NCBI GenBank assembly: GCA_951230915.1
Contig: OX579635.1
Coordinates: 37,634,001-37,698,000, forward strand
Direction of reading: 5' to 3'
DNA from: Antitrichia curtipendula
Lineage: Eukaryota; Streptophyta; Bryopsida; Hypnales; Leucodontaceae
Length of the DNA: 64,000 nt
Position 1 is the stretch's first letter. Every line of letters begins with the position of its first letter. Made by a program: the position numbers and the translations under genes. This document shows positions 24,764 through 36,611 of this stretch, piece by piece. The notes under the pieces were generated by a model. The model made no database searches. It saw only the letters and a program-made list of their open reading frames with translations, and was not told where the DNA came from.

Positions 24764-25400
24764 ATTATGTTTCTTTGATTAGTTTCTTATTTGGAACTTT
24801 TGAGCTTTGTTCAGTACTCAAGCTTCCTGGAGGAGGCCGCCGGTCAGCAGTCCCATACATCCTCACACTCGCTCCGCCATTTTTTCTGTCTCTGACATCG
24901 CCGGAGATATTCTACCAAGCTTTAGACTTCGCAGGCACATACGGAGGTGTAATTCTACGCTCATTGCAAGGGGTAGATTGTTCTTTCGAGCATTCTAACC
25001 CGTGACTTTAACTGCAAATTGACCGCACCACTAGAGATTGAATAATGTTATATTATCAGATACTATTGCTGTAGAACCATGTATTCAAGTGAGCTTTCTG
25101 AATCAGGGTAAGAATGTCGTGAACCTTTGATCTTCACTGATTTCTCAAAACTTGGGGGAACAGAACTGCTGAATTAAACTGTAGTTTGTGGTGGCTCATC
25201 TTGTTTTGGTTTTGCTGGCAGTGCTGGTCCTGTTCGGAATCCTGCCAGCAGCGATGGCGTGGTCGGAGCGGTACTCAGGCACCGGCCTTCCTCCAGCTAC
25301 CAAGCCCATTGTTCCCGGTGGGCGTGTCACTTTAGCCTTCTACATGGGCGCTGCTGGTTTGATCATCACGTCGGAGGCCATCTCCAAGCTCTTGCCGTAG
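19695..25400 (+). CDS. Plastid-type tyrosine/tryptophan permease (aromatic amino acid transporter)
   Basis: Thirteen exons: 19695-19995, 20499-20632, 21377-21451, 21554-21603, 22188-22277, 22394-22450, 23224-23293, 23448-23549, 23640-23692, 24074-24233, 24594-24678, 24815-24946 and 25222-25400. They total 1488 nt, or 495 residues, with no frame break. The N-terminal ~100 residues are basic and hydroxyl-rich, with an early KSFRCKDLRRK stretch that fits a plastid transit peptide. Multiple membrane helices follow, with the Trp_Tyr_perm signature GTTVGAGILAIPSVTQESGF in the first helix, then LLVAEVNVNT and AGTYGVLVLFGILPAAMAW near the C-terminus. The family imports or exports aromatic amino acids by proton symport. 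Plant members resemble cyanobacterial and bacterial TyrP/Mtr and are predicted to be plastidial. Met19695 was chosen over an in-frame ATG at 19638 because the transit-like sequence starts there; this choice is not proven. Confidence 0.9.
20038..20400. repeat. Tandem duplication (~194-bp unit) in permease intron 1
   Basis: Two adjacent units start TCTGTTAAAAT at about 20038 and 20232. They share in order TTCTTGTATA, GCTGG-ATGTATTGC, CTGAA-CCCA and GGGATTTCAATCCCAC. They are clearly diverged, so the duplication is not recent. Confidence 0.6.
24736..24764. repeat. (GT)n microsatellite in permease intron
   Basis: This uninterrupted run of about 14 GT dinucleotides follows a short TA run in the intron between exons 11 and 12 of the permease gene. 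Confidence 0.9.
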
Positions 25401-26230
25401 CTGTACAGAACTGACAGTTAAGACAAGGCCCTTTTTTCTAGCTCCCTTGTTGCTGCTGAATTCAGCTTAATTCTTGTATATTTTTATACTTTTCAATGTG
25501 CGAATGCATCTTTACTTGAAAGAAGAATGAATCAGCTTTCTACTGCACTTTACTGCTCTCAAGTTGATGGATTGTTGAACCTGTTGCAGCAATTTTAAAT
25601 TTCATATTGTTTTATGTTGACAAATGCGCTTCAGTAGACACCTCACTTGCAAATTTTGAACCAAGGAGCTCGGATTCTTACTAAATGCTTGCAGTGGCAA
25701 AACTCTACCAAGGAAGATGATATCATGACTGCTGATGTCATAACTGTGCTGATGTCATGACTCCCTTGATTTTAATTGCCTTTCCACCAAACTAATTGCA
25801 GTTTGTCAAGTCATCAACGGTCATTAATCCCCACCAACAAGTTATGGAAAATATCATGAATTAGAGAATATGACTAGGTTTAGTGAAATTTATTGTCACG
25901 CATTTAGAAATAGGTCTTTGACTATTGAATTCAGTCAATCATTTGTGATGCTTCTATAGCAATTGTTCATTGCACTTCATAACTTAAAGGTCCAAAAAAT
26001 GGGACATCAAATTTCATCACAACTTTTTTTCATTTTTTGTGAAGTGCCAAAGTGGCGGTATAAAATATTATAGTGGTGCTTCAAATTTCAACATTCATCT
26101 ACATACTATTGGATAGAAAATATCACATTTTCATAATTTTATTTTCATCCACAATCTAGCGATTTCATCTAAGATTTCTTTGTATTTTGAAGTTTTTCAG
26201 CAAAAAGCTTCATGATTTGTTGCCATTTTT
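25401..26230. other. 3' region of the permease gene and AT-rich spacer
   Basis: This interval probably includes the permease 3' untranslated region. TTGTATATTTTTATAC near 25475 and AT-rich motifs are compatible with polyadenylation signals. From about 25.85 kb the sequence becomes the AT-rich repeat block. No gene is seen. Confidence 0.45.
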
Positions 26231-26234
26231 TAAC

Positions 26235-27156
26235 TCCTAAACTCCCATTGTCCCCTTGGGGAACAAAATGGATTTTGGGCAGGTTCTTATGGTCTCAATA
26301 TTTTTTGTGATTTCTGAATTTTTTTGGTAAAGATAGAAACCGCATTAGCTTCCAAAAATATAACTTTAATTTCAATTGGAACACGGAAGTAAAAGTTATG
26401 GCACAATTTCTTTTTTGTATTCAGCAAGCAAAAAAAAAACTTCAAAAAACTTTAAGTAAAAAATTTAAAATTTTTGTTTTGTATAGATTATATTTTTTAT
26501 GTACATGGAAAGCTTTTATTTATTCCATTTGGATTTGTTATGTGAAAGTTATAGACAATCTTGTTTTTCGGACAATTAGAGCATCTTCTTGAAAAAATAA
26601 CTTGCAAGACTTGCTTCTGACCTCAATTTTCACAATTTAAAAAAAAGAAGTTTTACAAGGTTAAAATCTATTGCTAGAATAGTCTCACCATTGAGATTGT
26701 TGTATTTCAAGTCCATCTTAGAGCTATAAGAGCTAATAACTACCAATCTAGATTTTCATTCAATCTTGAACCTACTTCTACTTAACAATTTTTTAATGAG
26801 TGAAAACTAAGTCTATTATTTTTGAATTTTTTTTCTAGTCTCTCAACTCAATTATCTATCATATAAAATTCAATAGTTTAAATCAATAGAGAAAAAAATA
26901 TGAGTTGTGAAGGTTTGAAGCCAAAAAATGCAGTTGAGCAAGTTGCAAAAAAACTTGCACTTTAAACACAAATATCTTGCAATCTATAGTGTCAAAGTTT
27001 GTGAAATTTCTTCCACTTGTTCTTATACTAGTCTGGTACAAGTTCCTATGGTTAGATATGCAAAAAAAACAAGTTCAAAAGTTTTTTTGCTCTTTGCTAA
27101 AGAAATGGCAGTTTTGAGTGGTTATTGATGGAAAAGAGGCCTTGAGACTTTAGGGG
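26235..27156 (+). mobile_element. TTAA-flanked element, subfamily 1 (copy E4)
   Basis: This 922-bp element begins CTCCTAAACTCCCATTGTCC after TTAA at 26231-26234 and ends GAGACTTTAGGGG before TTAT at 27157-27160, a one-base change from TTAA. The subterminal TTGTCCCCTTGGGGAACAA and the far-end stretch GCTCTTTGC-AAAG-AATGGCAGTTTTGAGTG identify the subfamily. There is no transposase frame. Confidence 0.8.
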
Positions 27157-27379
27157 TTATCCAATTTTTATAATTTTTTGTGCAATTTGGCACTATAATG
27201 CCAAAAAAGAACCTAAATTGCATTAGACTACAACGGGCAATATTATGAGAAGTTAGCTTGCATAGAATAGAAATTGTTGTTGTTGGTCTTGTAGGACTCT
27301 ACCTATTCTTTCCATTGTCACGAGATTGATTGACATACTCTTGAAAAGTTAGATTGAGCAGGCCATGACATATAGAATG

Positions 27380-28365
27380 TTGAATACTAAGGAAAAGAGT
27401 CATATTGTGGGGATGTGCTAAGGTGGTGTGAAATGCAAGGACACTGAAAATTTGAAATAGTGGTGAATGTTCCCTGTTTGGCCATTTTCATTGCTTTGAC
27501 AAATTGGAAGGTTTGTGGAAGTGTAGAGTCCTTGAAAAAGCAATGTGGTAGGCATTGAATAATCTCTAATCATGGTGCTAGGATGTTGTTTCATTTTGTT
27601 GAAGATAATAGAGGACATCTTTTGTCGAAAATATCAAGTCACTTGAATGTATGTCGCAATTCAATTGACATAATCTAACCTACATGAAATGGGCTTCAGA
27701 AAATGGATTGCGCCAAAAAAGACCTATCTTTATGACAAGCATAAAGTAGATTGGCTTGTATTTGCCCACGCTCATGAAAGTTGGAATTTTGAGGATTAGT
27801 GCAATCTGATTTGGTCAAAAGAGCTCTCATTTGAATTTGGTAAGAATTCAAGGCAAATTAGAGTGTGGCGAAAATCATATGAAATACATATTTGGGATTG
27901 TATAGCACCATTTTTCAAGTTTGGTCACACTTCAGTGATGGTTTGGAGTGTATTTAGTGGCTTTGATAAATGACCTCTTGTTATTATACCTTCAAACATA
28001 AAGACAACAAGCAATTTTGTGACTCTTATGTATGAGTGAATGTTACGCAGACATTTTTTTTTTGTACAATCACCCTAGACAAATGACACTTACGGAAGAT
28101 GTGGCACTCAAGTCCATTGCAGCTTATTTCCATTGCAATGGAGACAAGGTCATAGTTTGATAAACTAATAAATATGGCACACAAATTCTCCGGACTTGAA
28201 CCCATAAAGAATGTTTAGAAAATTGTCAAAGATTTGTTACGACATTGTTGTAGACTATGGAAAGAAGGAGGAAATGGAATGCAAACTATTCAATCAATGT
28301 GGGATATGATATCTCTAGAGCAAGTCCGCACCTTCATTAGAAGTATGTCTAACAAAATGCAAGTA
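27380..28365 (+). pseudogene. Decayed Tc1/mariner-type (Tc1-like) transposase
   Basis: The frame is broken by many stops and shifts, but consecutive blocks in family order are readable. Near 27400 there is an ERSHIVGM-like N-terminal block. Near 27690 there is MGFRKWIAPKKTYLYDKHK, followed by HESWNFED and WSKELSFEFG, the region around the first catalytic Asp. Near 27860-27960 come IRVWRKSYE and HTSVMVWSVFSG. Near 28185-28215 comes HTNSPDLNPIKNV, around the third catalytic residue, and then a C-terminal MWDMISLEQVRTFIRSM. The blocks HTSVMVW and SPDLNPI are strong Tc1-type signatures. The element is dead, and no terminal inverted repeats were found. Confidence 0.75.
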
Positions 28366-28413
28366 ATTGTTTCAACAAAAGGTGACATCACTAGATAGAA
28401 GACACTATATTAT

Positions 28414-28515
28414 GCTATTATTATTATTACTATTACTATTACTATTACTATTACTATTACTATTAGTATTACTATTACTATTACTATTATTATTATCATC
28501 ATCATCATCATTGTT
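28414..28515. repeat. Compound trinucleotide microsatellite
   Basis: About 100 bases of ATT, then alternating ACT/ATT, then ATC repeats. The run of leucine and serine codons across it is only a translation of this microsatellite. It lies just 3' of the transposase relic. Confidence 0.9.
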
Positions 28516-31500
28516 GTCATCTAATATTATACTTTTGTCATGTAAACTTATTATATTGTAACCTAGACTCTACCATCTTTCCAATGCACTGTACAAATTA
28601 AAAATTGATGAATTTTTGAGCCTACAACTCTACAAGAGCTTTTCAAAGTTCACATTTTTTTAATTGTCATTCACCTCGGGAGGACAAAAATTTGAATTAT
28701 TTTTGAATCCTACCGTACACACATTTCCAACTCTTCAAGTGTAGTCAACTTATCCAATGTGACCAAAAACGTAAACTAATGCACAAATACATAACGTTAT
28801 TAAGTAATGTTACGGGGTCCCCTTTTTGCTCCTTCCAGTCTAGGAACTACTCGTGCATTGCAATTGGTAGTCTGTCTGACAACACTATAGAGTGGAAACT
28901 TTGACCAATCTTGAATTCCGAATTCAACAAGAGTCACAACAAGAAGGTATCTTTGAAAAGTTATACTTCCCAATATGGGAACTTGTGCAGGCGTCATACA
29001 GTGTTATGTACTCACATGACCAAAAAGTAAAATTATTGCACAAATAGTCACATGACACAAATAGGGTCTCGTACCTTACAGTTAACCGTAACTCGTGCAC
29101 CATCAAATTTCTGGAGTGGGTCTACCATTCCAAAGGAATGTCATCAAAATTTCCAAGTCTAACGTCACTCTTCTGTGGCGTCATTCTGAACCGCCAATTC
29201 AGACAAGGTTTCACGTATGAAATTTAAATTTTTTAATTTAACAAAAATAAACACTGTTGATCACGTTAGTTCCAACCTTGGGTCATGCCAGTTGAGATGG
29301 ACCTGAGTCAAATCAGGAGAAAATGGTCAAAGATTTCTCAGTAACCTTGAAGCAATTTTTAAAATTTAAAATTTTCTGCACAAATGAACAGAGTTTTCAG
29401 GATACTTCAATGCTGACACTGGTCTGGACATGGTCATGTAAGAGCAGCTCCAGTGCAGAGCACGGGACAGTGGAAGCGCGTCCTGTAAAGGCCTTATCCG
29501 AGAAACGATGCCCCAGTGCAGCCGCTACAGTCCGCTGTATTTTTGGAGGGCTCATCAAATGAGAGCCCTTGCTCGGTATTCTGAGGCAATTTGTTGAACA
29601 CTGAACAATACTCTGAAAGCTGACCATGGCGTGCAATTCCGAACATCTCACCCAAAGTGAGTTGAAAAAGTGCAAGAGATTTGTTTGGAACCCAAAAAAA
29701 AATCCTGTAGCGTTGGGTTTGTTGGGCCTCACCTCGTTGCTGCATTGGGGCGGATGCAACAAGTGGCAGGCTCGCAAGTGACCCAGCCCGCCCTCTCCAG
29801 CAACAAGCTCTTGTGTGTCACTTTATAGTAAGGTAGGATGCTCTAAAATGGACCATTTACGGGCTGTTCCACCTTTTTCATATGCTTCTGTAGACCTTAA
29901 GATTTTTGCGTATTTTACAGAGAAAGATAAATGGATGCGGCATCTAGCACAAGTGGTTTCATAATTTTCCAAGTAATATTGAATTAGTTATGGTTTTTCA
30001 AAGTTTTTGGTTCTAGGCACCTATTTATGACCGTAGGTCTGGCAAAATCAGCACACATGCGGCCTATAAAGGTAGATGAGGAAATCAAGAATAAGCATGG
30101 CGATTTGCAATAAGTAACAAGCAAGGGTTCTTAAAGCGACCATACTTATATCCAATCAATTTCAGATTTTGCATTCTCCAAGTAAAGTAGTTGGCTTGTT
30201 AACTTCTTATTTAAATACTTAAATGTCCACCTATCACTACATTTAAGAATGAACCTAACCACATGCTTTAACCATCCACATTTAACCTTTAAAGCGATCT
30301 TAAACACACTTTAAGTTGTTTCCACTTTATCTTCAGTCCATTAAAGTCTGTCACAGATCCATATTAGGACCACTTGAAGTTCATTTTATACCTAAATATA
30401 GGGTCGGTTTGAAGAAGATGGGCGCTTTTAGAGCACACTACCTTACCTCTTCTCCTCTCCGCATTGGAGATGTTCTAATCTCTAATGGGCGCTTCACACT
30501 ATGCTTAAAAGTATCCTCAATCCAATCTAACAATTTGCTCAGCAACGGTATGTGGGTTGCCGATCATAGAAACCTAGCCCCACACCAATTTTAATAGCAT
30601 TCATTCATACCCTCTACTTTCATGGGCTTGACATTCAAACACTCACGCATGTCAAATTCAACATATTTGGTTGTGCCCTCAAATAACCTTTGCATCGAAC
30701 CATATATTCAACAACATCATGGTTACAACTTGTCCTAGAGGGCACGAAAGGGCAAGGGAAAACTTCTCAAAATTTGCTCTTTCTTTCTTGTTGGTTAAGC
30801 ATTGCAAAGTGACAAAGTGACTTCAACAAGCCTCTTGTTAGATGAAATAGGGTTTGAAGTATTGTCCATTGGTTGAGGAGGGACACCCAAAGTTTGCCAC
30901 ATTAAGAAAACGTTTGCATAAAGAGGCTCCACATGTACCATTGAAGTGCTCGAGAACCAACTCATGATTGAGGATGTTCCAAGGTATGTATACCCAAAAT
31001 AACTTTCTATTGTTGAGGACCAATTGTGCCTTCTTTGCATTCCATTGTATTTAAAATTGTAAAAAAATCAAATTGGAGTTGAAAGGAGTGGAATTGGGTT
31101 GAATAGTCATTGCTTTATAACTCTAAATACACCACCATGTGGTTGGCACATATGGGACAAAGGTTCCTTCATTATTTTATCATTTGAATGGACACTTTTC
31201 AATTACCCTTGCAACCATGTAGAGAGTTGAAAGAACCACAATAGAATTCAAAAGGACTAGAATAGTCCCACAACAATAAAAAGCTATGTGTTTCTAAATT
31301 GACCACTTATATTGTTCTATGCTTTTATTGAAAAAAATTTAAATGAAATAGGTGTAAAAGAATCTTGAATTTACTATTCTATTGCAACAAAAAAATTGTG
31401 AATCTTATCAATCTAAATATATGTAGTGACCAAAGGGTTCACAATGGATGTACACACATTACATCCCAAGTCCCAATTTAAGGCCAAATCAACCAATTTT

Positions 31501-32269
31501 TTTAGGTTATAGGGGGTGAATAAAACATATCAAATGTGGGACTTGAGACTTCATAGTTCATAGTTTGAAGATCAAAGTCCCAACTCTAAATCACAACTTT
31601 TCTCTTGTATAATATTTTGTAGCAATTAAGTGACCCAAAAATGGGTCAAATTTTTAAAACCTCACTTTTGAGGGCTGTTTTAGCATCAAATCTACTTTGG
31701 ACATATTTGGACAAAATTCCAGCCAATGGAGATGGTTTATATAGTGGGTTTTTTCTAATTTCATATTCAAAACAATAGTTGGGACTTGGAAGCTCAGTTG
31801 GATCTTCACTTTTGCTAAATCCAATCCGGCCTCCAAGTCTTACTTCCTTGGTGCCCAAACTCTCCAAAAGTGTTGTCATGTAGGCGTTTTGGAGTAAGGT
31901 ACAATTTGGGTTGTAGTATGAAGTCAAAAGCCCCAATTCTTAGCTCTCCACCAATGAGATTCTTAGAATTTAGTGGGATTCGGGACATAGTGTGAAGTGA
32001 CTCTAAGTTATTTGTACAATAGTCCAAGGATGCTAGCATGTAAGTATAGAAATGCAAGCACATAAGCCTTGGGTCTAGGTTTAAGTAGATATCCTACAAT
32101 CATTGCAGGTGTTTGTACCATAAATACTTATAATATAGGTATCTACAACATAGGTATCTTATAATCATGAAAGGTTTCTATAATATAGACACCTATAATA
32201 TAGGTGTCTAAATTCCTAGGCTCATGTGCTCATAATCATAGGCTCCCATATTAGCACCATTAACCCCTA
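28516..32269. other. Intergenic AT-rich block, no gene recognised
   Basis: Scattered short frames only. A locally GC-richer patch near 29.43-29.80 kb begins AGAGCAGCTCCAGTGCAG, a motif reminiscent of plant hAT MITE ends, but no matching far end was found. Minus-strand frames at 30795-31040 could not be assigned. Near 32.09-32.22 kb there are several short direct copies of TATAATATAGGTATCTA. Confidence 0.4.
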
Positions 32270-32273
32270 AAGC

Positions 32274-33177
32274 CCCGAGGCCTTTTCTCCATCAAAACAC
32301 ACTCAAAACTGCCACTTCTATTGCAAAGAGCAAAAAACTATAAAAATTGTTTTCTTTTGCATATCTAACCGAAGGATCTTATACTAGCCTAGTATGAGAA
32401 TGTGTGCAAGAAATTTCAGAAACTTTGACCACATAGATTGCAAGATATTTGCATTCAAAGTGAAGAAAACAAGTTTTTTTGCACCTTGCTTGACTAGATT
32501 TTTGGGCTTTGAACCTATTTAACTTAAATTTTTTGTATTGTTGATTTTGATTTTCTAAGTTTATATGTTGAATACTTCAGTTGAGAATCTAAAAAAAAAA
32601 TTCAAGAAAAAAAACTAAATTTTTACTCATTAAAAAATTGTTAAGTAGAAGTAGGTTCAAGATTGAAGGAATAACTAAATCGTTAATAGCTCTAAGACAA
32701 AATTGAAATACCATAATCCCAACGGTGAGATTGTTCTAGCAAGCAAATTCAACCTTGTCCAACAATTTTTTTTCTGAAAATTGTAAAAATTGCATTAAAA
32801 AATGAATCCTAGAAGTTATTTTTTCAAGAAGATGCTTCGATTGCCTAAAAAACTAAGATTGTCCATACCTTTTTCATTATTAGTCCAAATAGAATGAATC
32901 AAAGCTTCAAATGTAGACAAAAAGACATAGATTTTGAAAAAAATATTTAAGAAATTTATTTTGACTTTCTGTGATTTTTTTGTGCTGCCCACCAAACTCT
33001 ATTTTTGGCATAATTTTTTCTCTCGGGCACCAATTGAAATAAAAATTATATATCCACAAAGCTCTCGTAGAACCGCACAACCTCAAAAAATCCCAAAAAA
33101 ATTCTCTACAAATTGAGGTCACAGGAACCTACCCGGATCCAAATTGTCCCCGGAGGGGACAAACGAGCCTTTAGGGG
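32274..33177 (-). mobile_element. TTAA-flanked element, subfamily 1 (copy E5)
   Basis: This complete 904-bp copy lies between TTAA at 32270-32273 and TTAA at 33178-33181. Ends are CCCCTAAAGCCCCGAGG and GAGCCTTTAGGGG. It is the reverse complement of the copy at 41780-42686 and is very similar to it, visibly more than 90% identical over the parts compared. That makes these two the youngest-looking pair. A 71-codon frame at 32907-33122 (minus) is preserved in both. Confidence 0.9.
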
Positions 33178-33210
33178 TTAAGTTCCAAAGTTTCTAAACA
33201 CATTAATAAT

Positions 33211-33295
33211 TACTTCCTTTGTTTTTGAATAATAAATGTGTTTCTTTTGTGTTTTACAAAAGAATCACATGTATTATTCAAAAATAAAGGGAGTA
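33211..33295. mobile_element. Stowaway-like MITE
   Basis: This 85-bp foldback has a left arm starting TACTTCCTTTGTTTTTGAAT and a right arm that is its complement ending AAAATAAAGGGAGTA. The arms extend through AATAAATGTG / CACATGTATT. TA at both ends fits the TA target of Stowaway elements. Confidence 0.7.
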
Positions 33296-33933
33296 TTATC
33301 ACTAGAAACAACATTTGAAAGTAGGACATGATGTGGTACAAGTTGTATACTATTGTGGCTCTCAAAAGTTTGTAGAAAATATGCCCACATAGACTAGATT
33401 GTCATAAAATGACAAGTTAGACCAATTGTGAATCTTAAAGCTTATTCTATGTAGGCATGTTTTCTACATTAATTTTGTTGTAATAGTATGTGTGATACTA
33501 ATTTACCAAAGCCACACTATTTTGAATTAATGTAGGCTGAAATATTGGTTGGAATATTCTTGTACTGTACCAATTTTCACAAAACTAAAATTTGTGGTGA
33601 CACTAATTTTTTAGTTGACGCTAGTTTCTCCCTTTCACTAAAGGATAAATTAGTGTAGTGTTTAACAATTCAAAAATTGGCATAATTAATTGAAAAATTT
33701 AGAAAGAAACCTTTATTAATTTAATCAAAATATGAAGTTGTAATAATATTTTTTGCAGAAATATAAAACTTACATGATTCTACAAATAGGAGAAATTATT
33801 ATTTTTTAAATAAATATTTTATAAATGTTTAATAATTTATTAATTTTATTAACAATAGCAATCAATAGCAATGAGAAGGATTGCCCTCCTTTATACATAA
33901 TAGTGTGGAATATTCCACATCATCTCATCCTTG

Positions 33934-34147
33934 GAACGGTCCTTCTAGCCCACCACCACCACCACCACCACCACCACCACCGTTCATAGAAGTTAACACA
34001 TCAATGTAAGCAAATGTGCAATTCAAATAGACATCCACTTGAATTGGTGTATTGTCTTCCATGAAAAACGTGTGGATACAAGGAGGCATGAGGAATCAAA
34101 CTCATATTAGCCATTAGATGAGATTTGGGGGGCTAGAAGGACCGTTT
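33934..34147. repeat. Inverted-repeat pair with internal (CCA)n microsatellite
   Basis: AACGGTCCTTCTAGCCC at the left faces GGGGCTAGAAGGACCGTT at the right, about 214 bp outer edge to outer edge. A (CCA)n run at 33950-33981 abuts the left arm. It may be a small DNA transposon. More loosely similar outer sequences (GTGTGGAATATT near 33904 and AATATTCCACAC near 34387) suggest a larger, decayed element. Confidence 0.5.
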
Positions 34148-34760
34148 CAGACCCATTGCCGGTGTTGTTCTATCGATAATTAAAGAACACTATTGTCTAA
34201 AACAAAATTGAAAAAAAATAAATCAAATCAAATCTTAAAATGAAAAAAATTGAATTTATTTATTTATAATATGACATGGCAAATGCTTTGCCACATCAAG
34301 TAGTTGCTACAATGCAATTCAGTGGATTGAAAACCCTAGGGAACTTGCAGCCCTCCCAAGGGACTGAAACTCATCTAATGGCTAATATTCCACACCTATC
34401 AAGTAGCTAAGATGACACATGTCAAGAATTGTCAAGAAATACTAAAGTGGGTCTTGATGTGATTTATTTCAACTAACTTGGGGTATGCAATTGTTTTACT
34501 GATATTCATTATTACTCTCTCCTTAAATAAAGTTGATGAATAACATATTGAAGCAATTCTTCAAAATGACAATCATGTACATTTAAAATGATCAAAATTT
34601 GGACTTGCTTCAATGTGGACTTGCCTCAAAAACTAAAATCATAAAAACAAGGTTGTTAGGTCATTAGGTCTTCAGATTTGGTACTTTAGTTCTAGATGAA
34701 TATTGAGGATGGTTGCCTAAAGAGGGCAAAGGGCGGCCCCTAGGCTACTAAATGTTATAA

Positions 34761-36607
34761 CTCCTAAAGGACCATTTGTCTCCTAGGGGGACAATATGGA
34801 TTTGGGGTAGGATCCTAAGAGCTCAATTTTTTGTGAAACTTTTTGAAACTTTCTCATAAAATAGAAAACCTTATTATCTTTCTATTAATTTAATTTTTAT
34901 TTTAGTTGGTGCTTGGGAGCAAAAGTTATACCACAAACTTGAAGTTAAGCCCCAAATTGAATTCAATTGGCAAAAAAAATCCTCAAAAAATTGAAATAAA
35001 TATTTTAAATTTTGCATTTTATAGATTTTTTATTTTATTTTACATAAAAGGATTTAATTCATTCTATTTGGATTTGTCATGTGAAAGTTATGACGCATCT
35101 TGTTTTATGGGTAATTTGATAGCTTAAAAAATAATAATATATAGGAATAATTTTTTAGCTCAATTTTCACATTTTTTTAAAACAAAAATTTCATGGGGTT
35201 AAAATTGATTGTTAGAACAATCTTACCATTAGTATTAGTATGTTTTAATTCCATGTTAGAGCTATTGACCCCTAAAGTTCCATGATTGTGTTTTCAGTGA
35301 AAATGCTCAAGAACTATCATTTTTAGTACAAGTACCAAATTTTTTGAAAATGAACTTTTCTTGACACATGTAACTATATGATCTTATAGTATGCTGACTT
35401 GAGAACATGTGGTAAAAATTTCAGAAATTTCCACGACATGGATTGCAAGATATAAGCATTCAAATTCATTAAAATCAAATTTTTGGCCCTACAAAAAATT
35501 GGGCAGCTGCACTTCACAAGCTCACTTTTCTTTGAAACAATGTCCAAAATGGTGGTGTTTCTTTTGATTCGTTTTCCTAGACTTGGGTACATGCTTGAAA
35601 TTTTTTACATCATTTGGAGTTGTACAACATATAGAAAAAAAATAGTAAGTAGAAAGAAGTAGAGAATGATTCAAAATACAAAATTATTAAGAATTTGGTT
35701 ATGGAATTGAAAAATGTCAATCCAATGGTTGAAATGTTGTAATAAAAAATCTACATCCTACGATTTTTTTTTTTTTCAAAAAATATAGAAAATTGAGTAA
35801 GATAAAGGACTTCGAAGTTTATTTTAGAGTAGAGAATCTATAAGTCTATAACTACCCGCAAACTAAAATTCCTCATAACTTTTGACTCATTGGTCAAAAT
35901 GGAATGATTCAAAGCTTTTTGGATATATATATAACTCTAGAAAACCAATTTCAAATTTTTGTTTCTGAAAAAAGTGATTTCTTTTAATCTGCCCAAACTA
36001 TCCTGCTGGGAAAAAAGTAACATGTTTGGCCATAACTTTTGACTCGTATTTTCAAATGTCATAAAATTTAGTGCATATGAAAGATATTCCTTGCGCACAA
36101 CTTCTATTAAAATTTCAGCCAAAAATATAAAAATCTCCAGCCACAGTTACCTGCCCAAAATTTCTATACTGCCAAAAAATGCATGCTAGTCCTTTAGGGG
36201 TTAATGATTTAGTTTCTTCCATTATGTACCTTCTCTACGTAATAATTTCTTAAAGAATGAGAATCACATAATTTTCTTGATTTTTATTATTTTTATATTT
36301 CAACTCCATTATTTATGATACTTTAAAAAAATTAAAGAATCAAGATCTATATTGCAAAAAATTTAAGTTATAAAGATTCAAAGTCTGATAAACTAGTTTG
36401 CCATCATGCCAAAAAACATGATTTCTTCACTTTGAATGCATTTATTTTGCAATCTATATCTGAAATTTCTACCACACATTCTCATGTAGTAGTCTAACGC
36501 AATATCCTACGATTACATATGCAAAATTACAAATTTTAAGTTTTTTGCTCTTTGCACTAGAAAAGGCAGTTTTGAGTGAAAACCCCCAGTCCTTGATCCT
36601 GTAGGGG
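34761..36607 (+). mobile_element. TTAA-flanked element, subfamily 1, interrupted by a nested copy (copy E7)
   Basis: The left end is CTCCTAAAGGACC after ATAA (34757-34760). The right end is CTGTAGGGG before TTAA at 36608-36611. Removing the nested element and one TTAA leaves 921 bp, the usual family length. The break lies in the conserved GAGCTATTAA-GATTTAG stretch, which is uninterrupted in the copies at 32274-33177 and 41780-42686. Confidence 0.85.
35279..36200. mobile_element. TTAA-flanked element, subfamily 2, nested in E7 (copy E8)
   Basis: This 922-bp copy runs from CCCCTAAAGTTCC, preceded by TTGA (35275-35278), to AGTCCTTTAGGGG, followed by TTAA (36201-36204). The body matches the copies at 49776-50714 and 52449-53396: AAGTACCAAATTTT near the left end, AGCTGCACTTCACAAG, AAGTAGAAAGAAGTAGAGAATG, and ACTACCCGCAAACTAAAATTC. 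No coding potential. Confidence 0.85.
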
Positions 36608-36611
36608 TTAA

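Noticed and set aside
28367..28561. Leucine-rich open frame
   Set aside because: It is simply the translation of the ATT/ACT microsatellite.
29430..29800. hAT-type MITE suggested by AGAGCAGCTCCAGTG
   Set aside because: No matching inverted end or 8-bp target duplication found.
30795..31040. Minus-strand 81-codon frame suspected to be a retrotransposon fragment
   Set aside because: No reverse transcriptase, integrase or gag motif could be identified.
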